NCBI GenBank assembly: GCA_016720345.1
Contig: JADKKV010000003.1
Span: forward strand, 62,001 to 126,000
Length of the DNA: 64,000 nt
Direction: 5' to 3'
From: Thermomonas sp.
GTDB lineage: Bacteria > Pseudomonadota > Gammaproteobacteria > Xanthomonadales > Xanthomonadaceae
A program made the translations under genes and the position numbers. The notes beneath the pieces were generated by a model, which was not told the origin of the DNA, ran no database searches, and saw only the letters and a list, made by a program, of their open reading frames with translations. This document shows positions 11,648-21,970 of the stretch, in pieces. Numbering within the stretch: position 1 is the stretch's first letter; each line of letters begins with the position of its first letter.

Positions 11648-12301
11648 ATGGGCATCAAGGTTTTCATCGTCGACGACCACGCGCTGGTGCGCACCGGGTT
11701 CAGGCTGATCCTGGCCCAGCACCCGGACATCGAGATTGTCGGCGAAGCGGACAGCGGCGAAGAGGCGTTGCCGCAGATCCGCCGGTTGAAGCCGGATGTG
11801 TTGCTGTGCGACCTGCACCTGCCCGGGATCAGCGGACTGGAGGTGACCGAACGCGTCGTCCGCGGCGACTATGGCACCCGCGTGATCATGGTCTCGGTGC
11901 TGGAGGACGGGCCGATGCCGCGGCGCTTGCTGGAGGCGGGGGCCTGCGGTTACGTCGGCAAGGCCGGCGACGCGGCGGAACTCGTGCGCGCGGTGCGCGA
12001 GGTCGCCCGTGGCAAGAAATACCTGGCGAATGCGATCGCGCAGGGCATGGCGCTGTCCGGGATCGGCGGTGACGCCAGTTCGCCGTTCGACGCGCTGACC
12101 CCGCGCGAGCTGGAAGTCGCGTTGCTGCTCAACCAGGGCCTGCGCCAGGAAGCAATCGCCAAGCGCCTCAGCCTCAGCGCCAAGACCGTCAACACCCACA
12201 AGTCGCGGCTGTTCGAGAAGCTGGCGATCCGCGACAACATCGCCTTGGCGCGGTTGGTCAGCCAGTACGGACTGGCCGATCCCGCGCACGCCATGCACTG
12301 A
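11648..12301 (+). CDS. GacA/UvrY-like NarL-family response regulator
   Basis: This 217-residue two-component regulator has a receiver domain (residues 1-120) starting VFIVDDHALVRTGF. The phospho-acceptor aspartate is in LLCDLHLPGISG, and the KAG lysine sits near residue 104. The LuxR-type helix-turn-helix at about 145-205 has LTPRELEVALLLNQGLRQEAIAKRL in two parts. The ribosome site GGGGGAG lies 6 bases upstream of ATG 11648. GacA/UvrY proteins answer to GacS/BarA and drive Csr-type small RNAs. No sensor kinase gene is adjacent, so the partner must be elsewhere. Confidence 0.9.
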   Translation: MGIKVFIVDDHALVRTGFRLILAQHPDIEIVGEADSGEEALPQIRRLKPDVLLCDLHLPGISGLEVTERVVRGDYGTRVIMVSVLEDGPMPRRLLEAGACGYVGKAGDAAELVRAVREVARGKKYLANAIAQGMALSGIGGDASSPFDALTPRELEVALLLNQGLRQEAIAKRLSLSAKTVNTHKSRLFEKLAIRDNIALARLVSQYGLADPAHAMH

Positions 12302-12327
12302 CGGCGCGCGCGGTCGGCGGCTCGCGG

Positions 12328-15306
12328 TCAGGCGTTGCGGCTGGTTTCCGCGGCCGCGTCATCCGCCGGCGGCAACGGCGCGTTGGCGGGTTCCTGGCGC
12401 GCATTGTCGAACAGCCCGCGCAGCTGCTCGGCACGGCTCACGGCGTCCGCGACCACCGGCGAAGCGCCTGCGGCATTCGCGGCGGCCGGCAATGGAGCCA
12501 CGATTTCCGCAATGGCTGGCGTCGCCACCACTTCCGCGGTAATGGCAGGCGCCGGGGCGACGTCCTCTGCAGCATCGGCGGGCAGCGCCTCGAAGAGGTT
12601 GGCGACCGCTTCTGCTTCGACCGGCGCCTGCGGCGTGGTTGCCTGGCTGGGCGCGACGGGCTCGATGGGAGCTGCCTCCGCGTGCTCGGCAACCACCGCG
12701 ATTGCCTCGATGACCGGATCGGCGTCCGCGGCCACGGTTTCGACGACCGCGGCTGCCGATTCAATCGGCGCGACCGCTGCAACCTCGGGTGACGGCACCT
12801 CTGCGGTGACCGGCTCGCTGGCGACGGCCGAAGCCGCCGCCGCGACTGCGGCGGGGGCAGGGGCGGCTTCGCGCGCCACCACCGCTACCGGAGCCGGCGC
12901 TTCGATATCGTCGAAATCGAATTCCGGCTGCGAGCCATCGGTGGCCAGCGCGGCGTCCAGCGGACCATCCTGGTCCAGCATTGCCTCATCGGCCATGCCG
13001 GCGGCTTCACCGGCACCGCGGCGGCGGCGGCGGCCACCGCGGCGACCGCGGCGACGCTTGGAGCCACCATCGCCGGTGCCATCGTCGGCAGCGGCGTCGG
13101 CTTCGATCGCCTGCGGCGGCGTCGCCACCGTTGCCGCCGCCTGCTCGACGGTTGCGACCGTGTTGAGGATGGCGTCCTCGGCCACGGCGGGCGTTGCCGC
13201 GGCGGCGACGACGGCGGCTTCCGCCACGGCCGGCTTCACCGGCTGGGCCTTCTCCTGCCGGTCCGGCTTCTGCTGCTGTTGCTTCTGCGCCGCTTGCGGC
13301 TTCTGCGCCTGCTGCTGCGGCTTGTTGTCCTGCCTTGCCTGCGCCTGCTGCGGCTTCGGCGGCTTCGGCGCCTGCGGCTTCTGCGCATCCGCCGGCTTGC
13401 CGCCACGGTTGTCCTGCTGCCCGCCGTTGCGGCGGCCCTCGTCACGCCGGTTGCCGCGATCACCACGGTCGCCACGGTCACCGCGGTCGCGACGGTTGCC
13501 ACGTTCCTCGCGGGGGCCGCCCTGGTTGCCGGCGATGGCCGGTGGTGCCTGCACCGCGGGCGCGCCGGCGAACATCGACTTCAGCCAGCCCATGAAGCCG
13601 CCGCCGGGGGCCGCCACCGGCGCCGCTGCGGGCGTCGGCTCGGCCACCGCAACCGCACGCGCTTCGCTTTCGACCGGCATCGGCCGGGGCTCGCGCAGCG
13701 GCGCCGGCTGCGCCGGCTTGACGTTGGTCACCACCGGTGCCGGCGGGATGTTGAGCTGGGCCTTGGTCAGCGAGATGGTCGCCACCTTGCGCGGGGTGCC
13801 GCGCTGGTAGCTCGGGCGCGCGGTTTCCTCGCCCAGTTCGTTCTCGCGGATGCGGGTGACTTCGTAGTGCGGGGTGTGCAGCTGTTCGTCGGCCACGATC
13901 ACGATCGGCGCGTCGTGCCGCGCCTCGATCTCGCGCAGCGCGCTGCGCTTCTCGTTGAGCAGGAAGTTGGCGATCTCCACCGGCGCCTGCACCAGCACCT
14001 GGCCGGTGTTGTCCTTCATCGCGTGCTCTTCGGCCACGCGGATGATCGACAGCGACAGCGATTCGATGCTGCGCATGCGACCATGGCCTTCGCAGGTCGG
14101 GCAGACGATCTGGCTGGCTTCGCCCAGCGACGGGCGCAGCCGCTGGCGGCTCATTTCCATCAGGCCGAAGCGCGAGATGCGGCCCAGCTGCACGCGCGCG
14201 CGGTCGTACTTGAGCGCGTTCTGCAGCTTGTTCTCGACTTCGCGCTGGTGCTTGTTGCTGGACATGTCGATGAAGTCGATCACCACCAGCCCGCCGAGGT
14301 CGCGCAGGCGCAGCTGGCGCGCCACTTCTTCCGCGGCCTCGAGGTTGGTGTTGAACGCGGTTTCCTCGATGTCGCCGCCCTTGGTGGCGCGCGCCGAGTT
14401 CACGTCGACCGCGGTCAGCGCCTCGGTCTGGTCGATCACCAGCGCGCCGCCGGACGGCAGGCGGATGGTGCGCTCGTAGGCGTTCTCGATCTGCGATTCG
14501 ATCTGGAAACGGTTGAACAGCGGGGTGTCGTCGGTGTAGTGCTTGAGCTTGCGCTTGTTGTGCGGCATCACCTGTTCGACGAAGTCCAGCGCCTCGGCGT
14601 ACATCTCCGGGGTGTCGACCAGGATCTCGCCGATGTCGGAGCGCATGTAGTCGCGCAGGGCCCGCACGATCAGGCGCGACTCCTGGTAGATCAGGAACGG
14701 CGCCGGCTTGGTCAGCGCGGCCTCGGCGATCGCGCGCCAGATCGACAGCAGGTAGTCGAGGTCCCACTGCAGTTCTTCGGCATCGCGGCCGACGCCGGCG
14801 GTGCGGATGATCACGCCCATGTCGTCCGGGATGGCCAGCGCGTCCATCGCCTTCTTCAGCTCGGCGCGGTCGTCACCCTCGATCCGGCGCGAGACGCCGC
14901 CGGCACTGGGCGAGTTCGGCATCAGCACCATGTAGCGGCCGGCCAGCGAGATGAACGTGGTCAGGGCGGCGCCCTTGTTGCCGCGCTCTTCCTTGTCGAC
15001 CTGCACCACCACTTCCTGGCCTTCGCGCAGGAGCTCCTTCATGGTCGCCTTGTTCGGGTCGACGCCGGCCTGGAAGTAGTCGCGGGAGATTTCCTTCAGC
15101 GGCAGGAAGCCATGGCGCTCCGCGCCGTATTCGACGAAGGCGGCCTCCAGCGAGGGCTCGAGCCGGGTGATGCGGCCCTTGTAGATGTTGGACTTCTTGT
15201 TTTCCTTCGACGGCTGTTCGATGTCGATGTCGTACAGGGTCTGGCCGTCGACGATGGCCACGCGCAGTTCTTCCGCCTGCGTGGCATTGATGAGCATTCG
15301 CTTCAT
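12328..15306 (-). CDS. rne: Ribonuclease E
   Basis: This 992-residue endoribonuclease starts [21 protein letters not shown] in two parts. The S1 domain follows (about 37-125: [19 protein letters not shown]). The catalytic aspartates lie in [14 protein letters not shown] and [12 protein letters not shown], and the zinc-link cysteines in CPTCEGHGR. The N-terminal half is well conserved. The C-terminal half is low-complexity: an RGD/arginine-rich RNA-binding stretch ([13 protein letters not shown]), Gln/Pro/Lys-rich runs, a second Arg cluster and a long Ala/Val/Pro/Glu tail that would scaffold the degradosome. It initiates mRNA decay and rRNA/tRNA processing. A long structured leader lies upstream. 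Confidence 0.96.
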   Translation of the reverse strand: MKRMLINATQAEELRVAIVDGQTLYDIDIEQPSKENKKSNIYKGRITRLEPSLEAAFVEYGAERHGFLPLKEISRDYFQAGVDPNKATMKELLREGQEVVVQVDKEERGNKGAALTTFISLAGRYMVLMPNSPSAGGVSRRIEGDDRAELKKAMDALAIPDDMGVIIRTAGVGRDAEELQWDLDYLLSIWRAIAEAALTKPAPFLIYQESRLIVRALRDYMRSDIGEILVDTPEMYAEALDFVEQVMPHNKRKLKHYTDDTPLFNRFQIESQIENAYERTIRLPSGGALVIDQTEALTAVDVNSARATKGGDIEETAFNTNLEAAEEVARQLRLRDLGGLVVIDFIDMSSNKHQREVENKLQNALKYDRARVQLGRISRFGLMEMSRQRLRPSLGEASQIVCPTCEGHGRMRSIESLSLSIIRVAEEHAMKDNTGQVLVQAPVEIANFLLNEKRSALREIEARHDAPIVIVADEQLHTPHYEVTRIRENELGEETARPSYQRGTPRKVATISLTKAQLNIPPAPVVTNVKPAQPAPLREPRPMPVESEARAVAVAEPTPAAAPVAAPGGGFMGWLKSMFAGAPAVQAPPAIAGNQGGPREERGNRRDRGDRGDRGDRGNRRDEGRRNGGQQDNRGGKPADAQKPQAPKPPKPQQAQARQDNKPQQQAQKPQAAQKQQQQKPDRQEKAQPVKPAVAEAAVVAAAATPAVAEDAILNTVATVEQAAATVATPPQAIEADAAADDGTGDGGSKRRRGRRGGRRRRRGAGEAAGMADEAMLDQDGPLDAALATDGSQPEFDFDDIEAPAPVAVVAREAAPAPAAVAAAASAVASEPVTAEVPSPEVAAVAPIESAAAVVETVAADADPVIEAIAVVAEHAEAAPIEPVAPSQATTPQAPVEAEAVANLFEALPADAAEDVAPAPAITAEVVATPAIAEIVAPLPAAANAAGASPVVADAVSRAEQLRGLFDNARQEPANAPLPPADDAAAETSRNA

Positions 15307-15795
15307 TTTCGCGTTCCTCGCGCGCATCGCACGCGGAAACGCCGTTGGCGTTTCGTCCCTGGATACCGCAAGCGCCCCGGCTGCGCGTTCGCGCGCCGCG
15401 TCGCTCCAAGTGTTCCAGCGCTACCACACCACGGCGAACCGCGGGAGCGCTTGTTCCCAAGTTCATGTTGCAGGGCCGGCGACAGCCGCCCCCTCCGTTG
15501 GAAATTTCCGGGGGAAGGGGCGCGTCGCACGGGGCGTTGTTCAGCGGTGTCACGGATGCCCATGCATCCGGCGATGGTCGGGTCTGCCGCGCAGCCGTTA
15601 ACATGGCCGCCCCGGGGGCGGTGGCAACGACACTGCGGCGGGGATCGCGGGGAAGTCCGGCTTTCGGCCGGTGCGGTTTCTCAGACCGTGTGATCTTCCA
15701 GCGAAATCAAACCCTTATCTCGCCCGCCGAGTGTAACAGATCATGCATTACCGGAGCAGGCCCGTGGTGGGCAGGCCCGCGAGGAGCCGCCGCGA
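15307..15795. promoter_or_regulatory. 489-base divergent leader region of rne and rluC
   Basis: No convincing protein gene is seen here. On the rne side there are stable hairpins. A GAAACGCC/GGCGTTTC stem (15336-15354) lies 30 bases before the ATG, a CCGCCCC/GGGGCGG stem at 15607-15621 and a CCGGC/GCCGG stem at 15656-15670. In enterobacteria, rne carries a long leader that RNase E cuts to regulate itself. The length and structure here fit that idea, which remains inference. Near rluC there is a direct GGCAGGCCC/GCAGGCCC repeat and a GAGGAG ribosome site. Confidence 0.5.
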
Positions 15796-16764
15796 ATGAC
15801 CGAACCGAACCCTCCCGCCGCCCCCGCCAGCGGCGTCCGCACCGTGCGGGTGTTGGAGGACCGCGACGGCCAGCGGATCGACAACTTCCTGCTGGGCTAC
15901 CTGAAGGGAGCCCCGCGAAGCCTGGTCTACAAGCTGCTGAGATCCGGCCAGGTGCGCGTCAACGGTGGCCGGGTGCGGGCGGAACGGCGGCTGGAGGCGG
16001 GCGACGAGGTGCGGATCCCGCCGATCCGGCTGCCGGATCCGGCCGAGAAGGGCACGCCGCCGCAGGGGTTCATGGACGCGCTGGACGCGGCGATCGTGTT
16101 CGAGGATGCCCGCCTGCTGGCGCTGAACAAACCGTCCGGGGTCGCCAGCCACGGCGGCAGCGGCATTTCCTTTGGTGCCATCGAAACCCTGCGCGCATTG
16201 CGCCCGAAGGACACCCTGGAGCTGGTGCATCGGCTGGACCGCGACACCTCGGGCCTGCTGGTCGTCGCCAAGAAGCGCTCGGCCCTGGGCGAACTGCAGG
16301 CGCTGCTGCGCGAGGACCACGGCGCCGGCATCAGCAAGCGCTACCTGGCGTTGCTGACGGGGCGGATGCCGGGCGGGGTGATGAGCGTGGACGCGCCGCT
16401 GCACGTCGGCCTGCGCCAGGGCGGCGAGCGCCACGTGCAGGTCAACCCCAGGGGCAAGCCCTCGCTCAGCCACTTCCGGGTGCTGGAGAGGCGCGGTGGC
16501 CTGAGCTATTGCGAGGTCCGCATCGAGACCGGCCGCACCCACCAGATCCGCGTGCATGCCCAGCACATCGGCCACCCGATCGCCGGCGACGACAAGTACG
16601 GCGATGAGGCGGCGAACAAGCGCCTGCGCGAACAGGTCGGCCTGAAGCGGCTGTTCCTGCACGCCTCGACGCTGGAATTCGCGCTGGATGGCGGCAAGGC
16701 GCCGTACCTGCTCAACGCGCCGCTGGCGCCGGAACTGGTCGAAGTGCTGGATCGGCTTGGCTAG
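15796..16764 (+). CDS. rluC: 23S rRNA pseudouridine(955/2504/2580) synthase RluC
   Basis: This 322-residue enzyme has an N-terminal S4 RNA-binding domain (about 25-85: RIDNFLLGYLKGAPRSLVYKLL in two parts). The RsuA/RluA catalytic domain follows. The catalytic aspartate is in ELVHRLDRDTSGLLVVAKK, and the RIETGRTHQIRVHAQHIGHPI motif is present. It converts three uridines of 23S rRNA to pseudouridine. Pairing with a divergent rne is common in gammaproteobacteria and supports RluC over RluA or RluD. Confidence 0.93.
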   Translation: MTEPNPPAAPASGVRTVRVLEDRDGQRIDNFLLGYLKGAPRSLVYKLLRSGQVRVNGGRVRAERRLEAGDEVRIPPIRLPDPAEKGTPPQGFMDALDAAIVFEDARLLALNKPSGVASHGGSGISFGAIETLRALRPKDTLELVHRLDRDTSGLLVVAKKRSALGELQALLREDHGAGISKRYLALLTGRMPGGVMSVDAPLHVGLRQGGERHVQVNPRGKPSLSHFRVLERRGGLSYCEVRIETGRTHQIRVHAQHIGHPIAGDDKYGDEAANKRLREQVGLKRLFLHASTLEFALDGGKAPYLLNAPLAPELVEVLDRLG

Positions 16765-16803
16765 CGACAGGGATCGGGTGATCGCGTGCGCCGCGAAGGA
16801 TGA

Positions 16804-17145
16804 TCAGGCGTAGAGCGCGTCCGCCTTCGCTGCGCAGATGAAATCGTTTTCGCTGAGGCCGCCGACATCGTGGGTCGAGAAGCGAACCACGCAGCGGTCG
16901 TAGTGCACGGACAGGTCCGGATGGTGGTCTTCGGCGTTGGCGACGTGCGCCAGCGCATTCACGAACGACATCGTCCGGTAGTAGTCCTTGAACGTGAACG
17001 TCCTGCGCAGGGCGTGGCCGTTCTCGACCAGTTCCCAGCCCGGGATCTCCGGCAACCATTCGCGGATGCTGGCCTCGGTAACCCGGTGCTCGCTGCCGCG
17101 TCGCGGCATGCAATGGGCCTGGGACAGCGGAATCAGGTCGGACAT
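16804..17145 (-). CDS. phhB: 4a-hydroxytetrahydrobiopterin dehydratase
   Basis: This 113-residue pterin-4a-carbinolamine dehydratase has the catalytic signature [26 protein letters not shown] in two parts, with the two adjacent histidines. It recycles the pterin cofactor of phenylalanine hydroxylase and may act in Moco-related chemistry. An AGGAG ribosome site lies 7 bases before ATG 17145. No phhA is beside it. Confidence 0.93.
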   Translation of the reverse strand: MSDLIPLSQAHCMPRRGSEHRVTEASIREWLPEIPGWELVENGHALRRTFTFKDYYRTMSFVNALAHVANAEDHHPDLSVHYDRCVVRFSTHDVGGLSENDFICAAKADALYA

Positions 17146-17313
17146 CGGCGTACTCCTGCGGTGGGCGCATGAACCGCGGGCATCGCGTGCACCGGGATCG
17201 GGGGGCGGCGGCGACGCTCGCCGCCGCCGCGTGGCTAGAATAGCCGCCACCCTCCGGATTTCCGAATCCGCGCGCCGGCAGTGCGCGATCGCCCGAGCCC
17301 CCACAAGACGACC

Positions 17314-17907
17314 ATGATCCAGATTTCCGAATCCGCGCAGACCCATTTCCGCAAGTTGATCGAGCGCGAGGCCATCCCCGGCCTTGGCGTGCGCCTGGCC
17401 GCGCGCGATGCCGGCACGCCACGCGCCGACGTGCGCCTGGAATTCGCCGAGAGCGGCGAGCTGTCCGGCGACGAGTGGGCAGTGGATTGCGAGGGCTTCA
17501 CCCTGTGGCTGGAAGCGGCCAGCGTGCCGTTCCTCGATGGCGCCACCATCGATTACGAAGCGAAGGCGACCGGCGGCCAGTTGCAGATCCGCGCACCGAA
17601 GATCAAGGGCGTGGCGCCGGGCGATGCCGCCTCGCTGGTCGAGCGCGTGCGCTGGACCATCGAGCAGGAGGTCAATCCGCAGCTTGCGCAGCACGGTGGC
17701 CACGTCAGCCTGCAGGAAGTGACGGCGGAGGGCGTGGTGGTGTTGCGTTTCGGCGGCGGCTGCCATGGTTGCGGGATGGCCGACGTGACCCTCAAGCAGG
17801 GCATCGAGAAGACGCTGGTGGAAAAGGTCCCGGGCGTGACCGCGGTGCGCGATGCCACCGACCACGCGACCGGCGAAGCGCCCTACATGCCGCGCGACCA
17901 GGCCTGA
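17314..17907 (+). CDS. nfuA: Fe-S biogenesis protein NfuA
   Basis: This 197-residue iron-sulfur carrier has an N-terminal degenerate A-type (HesB-like) domain (about 1-100). The C-terminal Nfu domain carries the cluster-binding CHGCG motif in [18 protein letters not shown]. It delivers 4Fe-4S clusters to target proteins, especially under iron or oxidative stress. A TAGAAT-like -10 box lies about 80 bases upstream. The gene after it starts 15 bases downstream. Confidence 0.95.
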   Translation: MIQISESAQTHFRKLIEREAIPGLGVRLAARDAGTPRADVRLEFAESGELSGDEWAVDCEGFTLWLEAASVPFLDGATIDYEAKATGGQLQIRAPKIKGVAPGDAASLVERVRWTIEQEVNPQLAQHGGHVSLQEVTAEGVVVLRFGGGCHGCGMADVTLKQGIEKTLVEKVPGVTAVRDATDHATGEAPYMPRDQA

Positions 17908-17922
17908 CGGACCCCGGCGCGC

Positions 17923-19635
17923 GTGACGACCGCCGCCGATCTTGTCGCCGCGCTCAACCAGCGGCGCACCCGTTTCAGCATTCGCCCCGAGGCGCCCGGC
18001 CAGATGCCGCCGGGCTGGCAGCACTGGTTCGAGGCGATGCCCCCAGTCGATGCGCCGGCGCCTGGTGCGCCCGCGCCATCCTGGGTGGAAGCGTTCGTGC
18101 AGCGGCCGTTGCGCGCCATCCCGCGCGCGCCCAAGCCATTGGGACGCTGGCAGTCGCTGGGCGTCCTGCTGCGCCAGGAATGGGCGCCGGACGAACGCGA
18201 GGAGCGCGGCCTGCGGATCGGGGTGGGGGCGGTCGACATGCTGCTGCACATCGTCCTGGTCGGCCTGTTGCTGTGGCTGATGTACCTGGGGTTCGTCGCC
18301 CTGGCGCGGCAGCAGCCCGAGGACGAGGCGATCCAGGTGGAATTCATCGGCCGTGGCAACGTTGCCGAAGGCGGTGGTGCGCTCGCCAACGCCGGTGCCG
18401 AGTCCGCCGCCGCGGCTGCCGCGCCGGCAACCCGCGCCACCACGCCTGCGCCCGCCACCGGTCGCCCCGATGCGCCGCTGGAAACCATGGCGGTGCCGCC
18501 GCAACCGCAGGTGGCGGCGAGCAGCGAAGCGCCGCAACGCGTGCGCGAAATCGCACCGCCGGTCGCCGTCGAAGCGGCGCAAACGCTGACGGTGAGCGAG
18601 GTGCGCGAACCGCAACCGCAAGCCTTCCAGTTGCCGCCGCCGAAACTGCGCGACGTGTCGCAGCCGCAATTGCAGGTGCGCGAGGTGCAGCCACGCGAGC
18701 AGGTGGAGGAAGTCGCCACCCTGCGCACGCAGCCGCAGCGGAGCCTGCAACCGCGCCTGCAGCCGGCGGACGTGCGGGTCCCGGAACTGCGCGACCAGCC
18801 GCAGGAACTCGAGGTGCCGCTGCCGCAGCGGATGGCGACCGTGCAGGCGCGCAATGCGCCGGACCGGGCCACCACCACGGCGCAGCTGCAGGTGCCCGAA
18901 TTGCGCGGCGAAGTGCGCGACATCCCGCTGCCGCCCGGCGGCGCGCCCACGCCGTCGGCCCAACCGGGTCGCGGCACTGCGGCGCAGGCGAACGCGGGCA
19001 ATCCCGGTGCGGGTGGCGAACGCGGCAGCGCGCCCGCCGCGGGCCAGGCGCCGGCGGGCACCGGTGCCGGCGCGAAGCCGGCCGCGCAGGGTGGCCGCGG
19101 GGTGGCAGCAGCCGGCAGCGGTGCCGGCCCCGCCAGCACGCCGGCACCGGGTGGCTGGCCTGGCCCGGCGAAGAGCGATGACTGGGGCGCGTCGCGGCGC
19201 AATGTCGCCGGTACCGGCACTGGCAGCGGCAACAAGGGTGATGGCGCGGGCGGTCCCGCCCTGTTCGGCGATGATGGCGCGCCGCGGCTGCCGGACGAGT
19301 GGACCCAGGCCAGCGGCATCGATGTCGATCGCGCCGGCACCTGGCTGAAGCGACCGGGCCTGGAATACCGCGGGACCCGCTTCGACCGCTACTGGGTGCC
19401 GCAGGGGTCGCTGCTGCAGGAATGGGTGCGCCGCGGCATCCGCAAGGTGTCGATCCCGATCCCCGGCAGCAAGCGGCGGTTGGAGTGCGTGGTGTCGCTG
19501 TTGCAGTTCGGCGGCGGTTGCTTCCCGGTCGATCCCGACGTCAACGAGCAGCCCGCGCGCGCGCGGCCGCCACCGGACATCCCGTTCAAGCCGGCGTTGC
19601 AGGAAGACAACGGCAGCGCGAAGCCGCCGAAGTAG
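17923..19635 (+). CDS. Transmembrane protein with long repetitive Pro/Gln/Val-rich region
   Basis: The protein has 570 residues from GTG 17923. Residues 1-100 are a charged cytoplasmic part, 103-127 one membrane segment, and about 200-330 a low-complexity repeat built on units such as [20 protein letters not shown] and VPELR. A Gly/Ala-rich stretch (about 345-440) follows. A compact C-terminal domain (about 455-570) has two cysteines ([16 protein letters not shown]). The layout is TonB-like: anchor, periplasmic spacer, folded C-terminus. However, the C-terminus is not a TonB domain. Xanthomonads carry such proteins after nfuA. The function is unknown; a periplasm-spanning envelope role is inferred. 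Confidence 0.75.
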   Translation: MTTAADLVAALNQRRTRFSIRPEAPGQMPPGWQHWFEAMPPVDAPAPGAPAPSWVEAFVQRPLRAIPRAPKPLGRWQSLGVLLRQEWAPDEREERGLRIGVGAVDMLLHIVLVGLLLWLMYLGFVALARQQPEDEAIQVEFIGRGNVAEGGGALANAGAESAAAAAAPATRATTPAPATGRPDAPLETMAVPPQPQVAASSEAPQRVREIAPPVAVEAAQTLTVSEVREPQPQAFQLPPPKLRDVSQPQLQVREVQPREQVEEVATLRTQPQRSLQPRLQPADVRVPELRDQPQELEVPLPQRMATVQARNAPDRATTTAQLQVPELRGEVRDIPLPPGGAPTPSAQPGRGTAAQANAGNPGAGGERGSAPAAGQAPAGTGAGAKPAAQGGRGVAAAGSGAGPASTPAPGGWPGPAKSDDWGASRRNVAGTGTGSGNKGDGAGGPALFGDDGAPRLPDEWTQASGIDVDRAGTWLKRPGLEYRGTRFDRYWVPQGSLLQEWVRRGIRKVSIPIPGSKRRLECVVSLLQFGGGCFPVDPDVNEQPARARPPPDIPFKPALQEDNGSAKPPK

Positions 19636-19654
19636 GCTTGGCTGCGTTCTTGCG

Positions 19655-19682
19655 CGTCATTCCCGCCTGCGCGGGAATGACG
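19655..19682. repeat. REP-like palindrome (CGTCATTCCCGC type)
   Basis: Perfect 12-base arms, CGTCATTCCCGC and GCGGGAATGACG, surround a 4-base CTGC loop. This core is widespread as a dispersed extragenic palindrome in many proteobacteria (the ATTCCC-N8-GGGAAT type). It lies just after the repetitive membrane protein gene. Confidence 0.75.
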
Positions 19683-19696
19683 ATCCGCCGGCAACG

Positions 19697-19721
19697 AAAA
19701 AGGGGCCTCGCGGCCCCTTTT
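19697..19721. terminator. Bidirectional Rho-independent terminator
   Basis: A run of A residues, GGGGCC, a TCGC loop, GGCCCC and a T run form a symmetric hairpin. It lies between the convergent repetitive membrane protein gene (plus) and the cytochrome pair (minus), and fits both directions. Confidence 0.85.
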
Positions 19722-19742
19722 ACAATGCGACGCCCGGTGCCC

Positions 19743-20183
19743 TCAGTTGGCGCCGTGCAGGTCCTTGAGCTGGCCTGCAACGCCGCCGAAGTATGCGGCG
19801 AGGTCGGCGATCTGCTGGTCGCTGAGGTCCTTGGCCTGGACGGCCATCAGGTCGGTGGTGGCGCTGCCGCTGCGGTCGCCCGAACGGTAGGCCTGCAGCG
19901 AATGGGCGATGTAGTCGGCGTACTGGCCGCCGAGCTTCGGGTAGGTGTCGATGATTGGTGCGTTGCCATCGACGCCGTGGCAGGACACGCAGCTCGCGCC
20001 ACCGTCGACGCCCTCGTTGGCCAGCTTGCGGCCGTTGTCCGCGTTACCGGTGGGCAGCCCGGCAGAAGAGGACGTGGCCTGGTGGCCGGCCGTGGCATCG
20101 GCGGGATGTTGTTCGCCGCCACCGCAGGCCGACAGGGCGAGCGCGCAGGCAAGCGCGAGCAGGGTCATGGAAGTCTTGGTCAT
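19743..20183 (-). CDS. c-type cytochrome lipoprotein
   Basis: This 146-residue class I cytochrome c has a lipoprotein signal (LALACALALSACGGG, with the lipid-accepting Cys near residue 20). The heme site is CVSCH, and a later TDLMAVQAKDLSDQQIADLAAYF has the distal methionine (MAVQ). It resembles c4/c5-like carriers. It follows another cytochrome gene by 8 bases, so the two form an operon. They may carry electrons to a terminal oxidase, but no oxidase gene is adjacent. Confidence 0.9.
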   Translation of the reverse strand: MTKTSMTLLALACALALSACGGGEQHPADATAGHQATSSSAGLPTGNADNGRKLANEGVDGGASCVSCHGVDGNAPIIDTYPKLGGQYADYIAHSLQAYRSGDRSGSATTDLMAVQAKDLSDQQIADLAAYFGGVAGQLKDLHGAN

Positions 20184-20191
20184 GGCGCGGC

Positions 20192-20611
20192 TCACTTGAT
20201 GCTCGACAGGTAGGCGGCGATGTCGGCGAGGTCCTGTTCGGAGAAGCTCTCCGCCTGTGCCTGCATCGTCGGGTGCTTGCGCTTGCCTTCGCGGTATTCC
20301 TTCAGCGCGTTGTTGAGGTACGCCGGCGACTGCCCGCCGAGCTTCGGCACGTGGTAGTTCGGGTACGCGTTCTTGTAGCCGACCACGCCATGGCAGCCGC
20401 GGCAGGTGTAGGTCAGGCCCTTGCCGCGGGTCGCGTCGCCGGTGACCGCCGCGGGTTCGGGCGTTGCGGGGGCGGCCGCCTCGGCAGCCGGTGCTGCAAC
20501 CTCGGCGCCGGCGGCGGCATCGGTTGCGGGAGCGGCGGCATCCTGTGCGGTGACGGCAGTGGCGGCGAGCGCGAGGGCGAGGCTGGCGGCGATCGGCAAC
20601 AGTCGCTTCAT
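20192..20611 (-). CDS. c-type cytochrome (periplasmic)
   Basis: This 139-residue protein has a cleavable signal peptide (LLPIAASLALALAATAVTAQ region). An Ala/Pro-rich linker (about 23-55) follows, then one cytochrome c domain with CRGCH and a distal methionine in HPTMQAQAESF. It is the first gene of the two-cytochrome operon. A soluble or tethered electron carrier is likely; the redox partner is unknown. Confidence 0.9.
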   Translation of the reverse strand: MKRLLPIAASLALALAATAVTAQDAAAPATDAAAGAEVAAPAAEAAAPATPEPAAVTGDATRGKGLTYTCRGCHGVVGYKNAYPNYHVPKLGGQSPAYLNNALKEYREGKRKHPTMQAQAESFSEQDLADIAAYLSSIK

Positions 20612-20798
20612 GGTGTGCAGTATCCAGGGTCCGGTTTGCAGACGCGTGCCACGGATGCGACACGCAAGCGCGCAAGTATAGCCATTGAATCCATTTCCTG
20701 ACCTTCCCCGTATGCACGCCGTCATTGGGGATGATTGCGCGGCTTTTGCCGCCCTGAGCATGACCTTCGGCGCATGACGACCGCCGAAGGGCGGGTGA

Positions 20799-20804
20799 TA
20801 TACT
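20799..20804 (+). promoter_or_regulatory. Candidate -10 box for the RND efflux operon
   Basis: TATACT lies about 30 bases before the adaptor ATG at 20834. A weak TGACGA sits 18 bases upstream of it. A nearby TTGACT (20804-20809) has no -10 at the right spacing before the ATG. Confidence 0.35.
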
Positions 20805-20833
20805 TGACTACAACACCAGATAGGTTATTTCCC

Positions 20834-21970
20834 ATGCGTGACGCAACCCCGGCCATGTCTCCCCGCAGCGGCCGCTTCGGGCCGGTCGCCCGCACTGGCC
20901 TCCTTGCCCTGGTGATGGCGCTGGCCGCGTGCAAGGGCGGCAAGCCCGACCCGGGCAAGGACGGCGCGGATGCCGCCGACAAGGGCCCGGAAGCGGTGCC
21001 GGTGGAGGTGGCCACGGCTGCGCGTCGATCGATCGCCGCCAGTTACATGGGCACCGCGCCGCTGGAGGCGCGTGCTGAATCGCAGGTGGTCGCCAAGACC
21101 TCCGGCCTCGCCCTGCGCGTCTTCGTCGATGTCGGCCAGCAGGTCCGCGCCGGCCAGTCGCTGGTGCAGATCGACCGCGACCGCGCCGCGTTGCAGGTTG
21201 CCCAGGCCGACGCGCAGGTGCGCAAGCTGGAGGCGAACTACCGCCGCGCCTCGCAGCTGGTCGAGCAGAAGATGGTCAGCGTCAATGATGTCGACCAACT
21301 GCGCTACGACCTCGAGAATGCCCGCGCCAGCCTGCGCCTGGCGCGCCTGGAGCAGTCCTACGGCACCGTGACCGCGCCGATCTCGGGCGTGGTCGCCGCA
21401 CGCAACATCAAGCCCGGCAACCTGGTGCAGATCAACACCCCGATCTTCACCATCGTCGACACTTCGCGGCTGGAAGCCACCCTCAACGCGCCCGAGCGCG
21501 AGATCGAGACCCTGAAGGCCGGGCAGACCGTGCAGCTCAGCGTCGATGCGCTGCCGGGCAAGACCTTCGAGGGCCGCATCGACCGGGTGGCGCCGGTCGT
21601 GGATTCGGGCAGCGGCACCTTCCGGGTGACCTGCACGTTCGAGGGCGGCGGCATGCTGCAGCCGGGCATGTTCGGCCGCATCCGCATCGAATACGACCAG
21701 CGCGCGAACGCGCTGGTGATCCCGCGCACGGCGCTGCTGGAGGACGGTAACGCACCCGCGGTGTACACCATCAAGGCCGGCAAGGCCGCGCGCACCGCGC
21801 TCAAGCTTGGCTATGTGGATGGCGGGTGGGTCGAGGTCCGCGAAGGCCTGGGCGAGGGCGATGCGGTGGTGATCGCCGGCAAGGCCGCGCTGCGCGAGGG
21901 CAGTGCCGTGCAGGTGCTCGGCGCCAAGGCTGCGGCCGCGCCGGCCACGCCGCGGGCGTCCGCGCAATGA
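20834..21970 (+). CDS. RND efflux periplasmic adaptor (membrane fusion protein)
   Basis: This 378-residue lipoprotein has a signal ending VMALAACKGG, with the lipid-bearing Cys near residue 35. It has biotinyl-lipoyl-like halves (SGLALRVFVDVGQQVRAGQSLV and ISGVVAARNIKPGNLVQ, each in parts) around an alpha-helical hairpin (about 120-175). A beta-barrel and membrane-proximal part follow. It links inner-membrane RND pumps to an outer-membrane channel. Its stop overlaps the first permease start (ATGA). Confidence 0.92.
   Translation: MRDATPAMSPRSGRFGPVARTGLLALVMALAACKGGKPDPGKDGADAADKGPEAVPVEVATAARRSIAASYMGTAPLEARAESQVVAKTSGLALRVFVDVGQQVRAGQSLVQIDRDRAALQVAQADAQVRKLEANYRRASQLVEQKMVSVNDVDQLRYDLENARASLRLARLEQSYGTVTAPISGVVAARNIKPGNLVQINTPIFTIVDTSRLEATLNAPEREIETLKAGQTVQLSVDALPGKTFEGRIDRVAPVVDSGSGTFRVTCTFEGGGMLQPGMFGRIRIEYDQRANALVIPRTALLEDGNAPAVYTIKAGKAARTALKLGYVDGGWVEVREGLGEGDAVVIAGKAALREGSAVQVLGAKAAAAPATPRASAQ

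Noticed and set aside
13440-13500. Short tandem repeat (CCACGGTCG-like units) resembling a CRISPR or minisatellite
   Set aside because: It is inside rne and encodes the RGD/RG-rich RNA-binding stretch; spacers are not variable.
12335-13810. Antisense Ala/Ser-rich open frame over the rne tail
   Set aside because: It reflects the low-complexity Ala/Glu repeats of RNase E on the other strand.
20804-20830. TTGACT as a -35 box for the RND operon
   Set aside because: No -10 element lies at 16-18 bases before the start codon; TATACT just upstream fits better as a -10.
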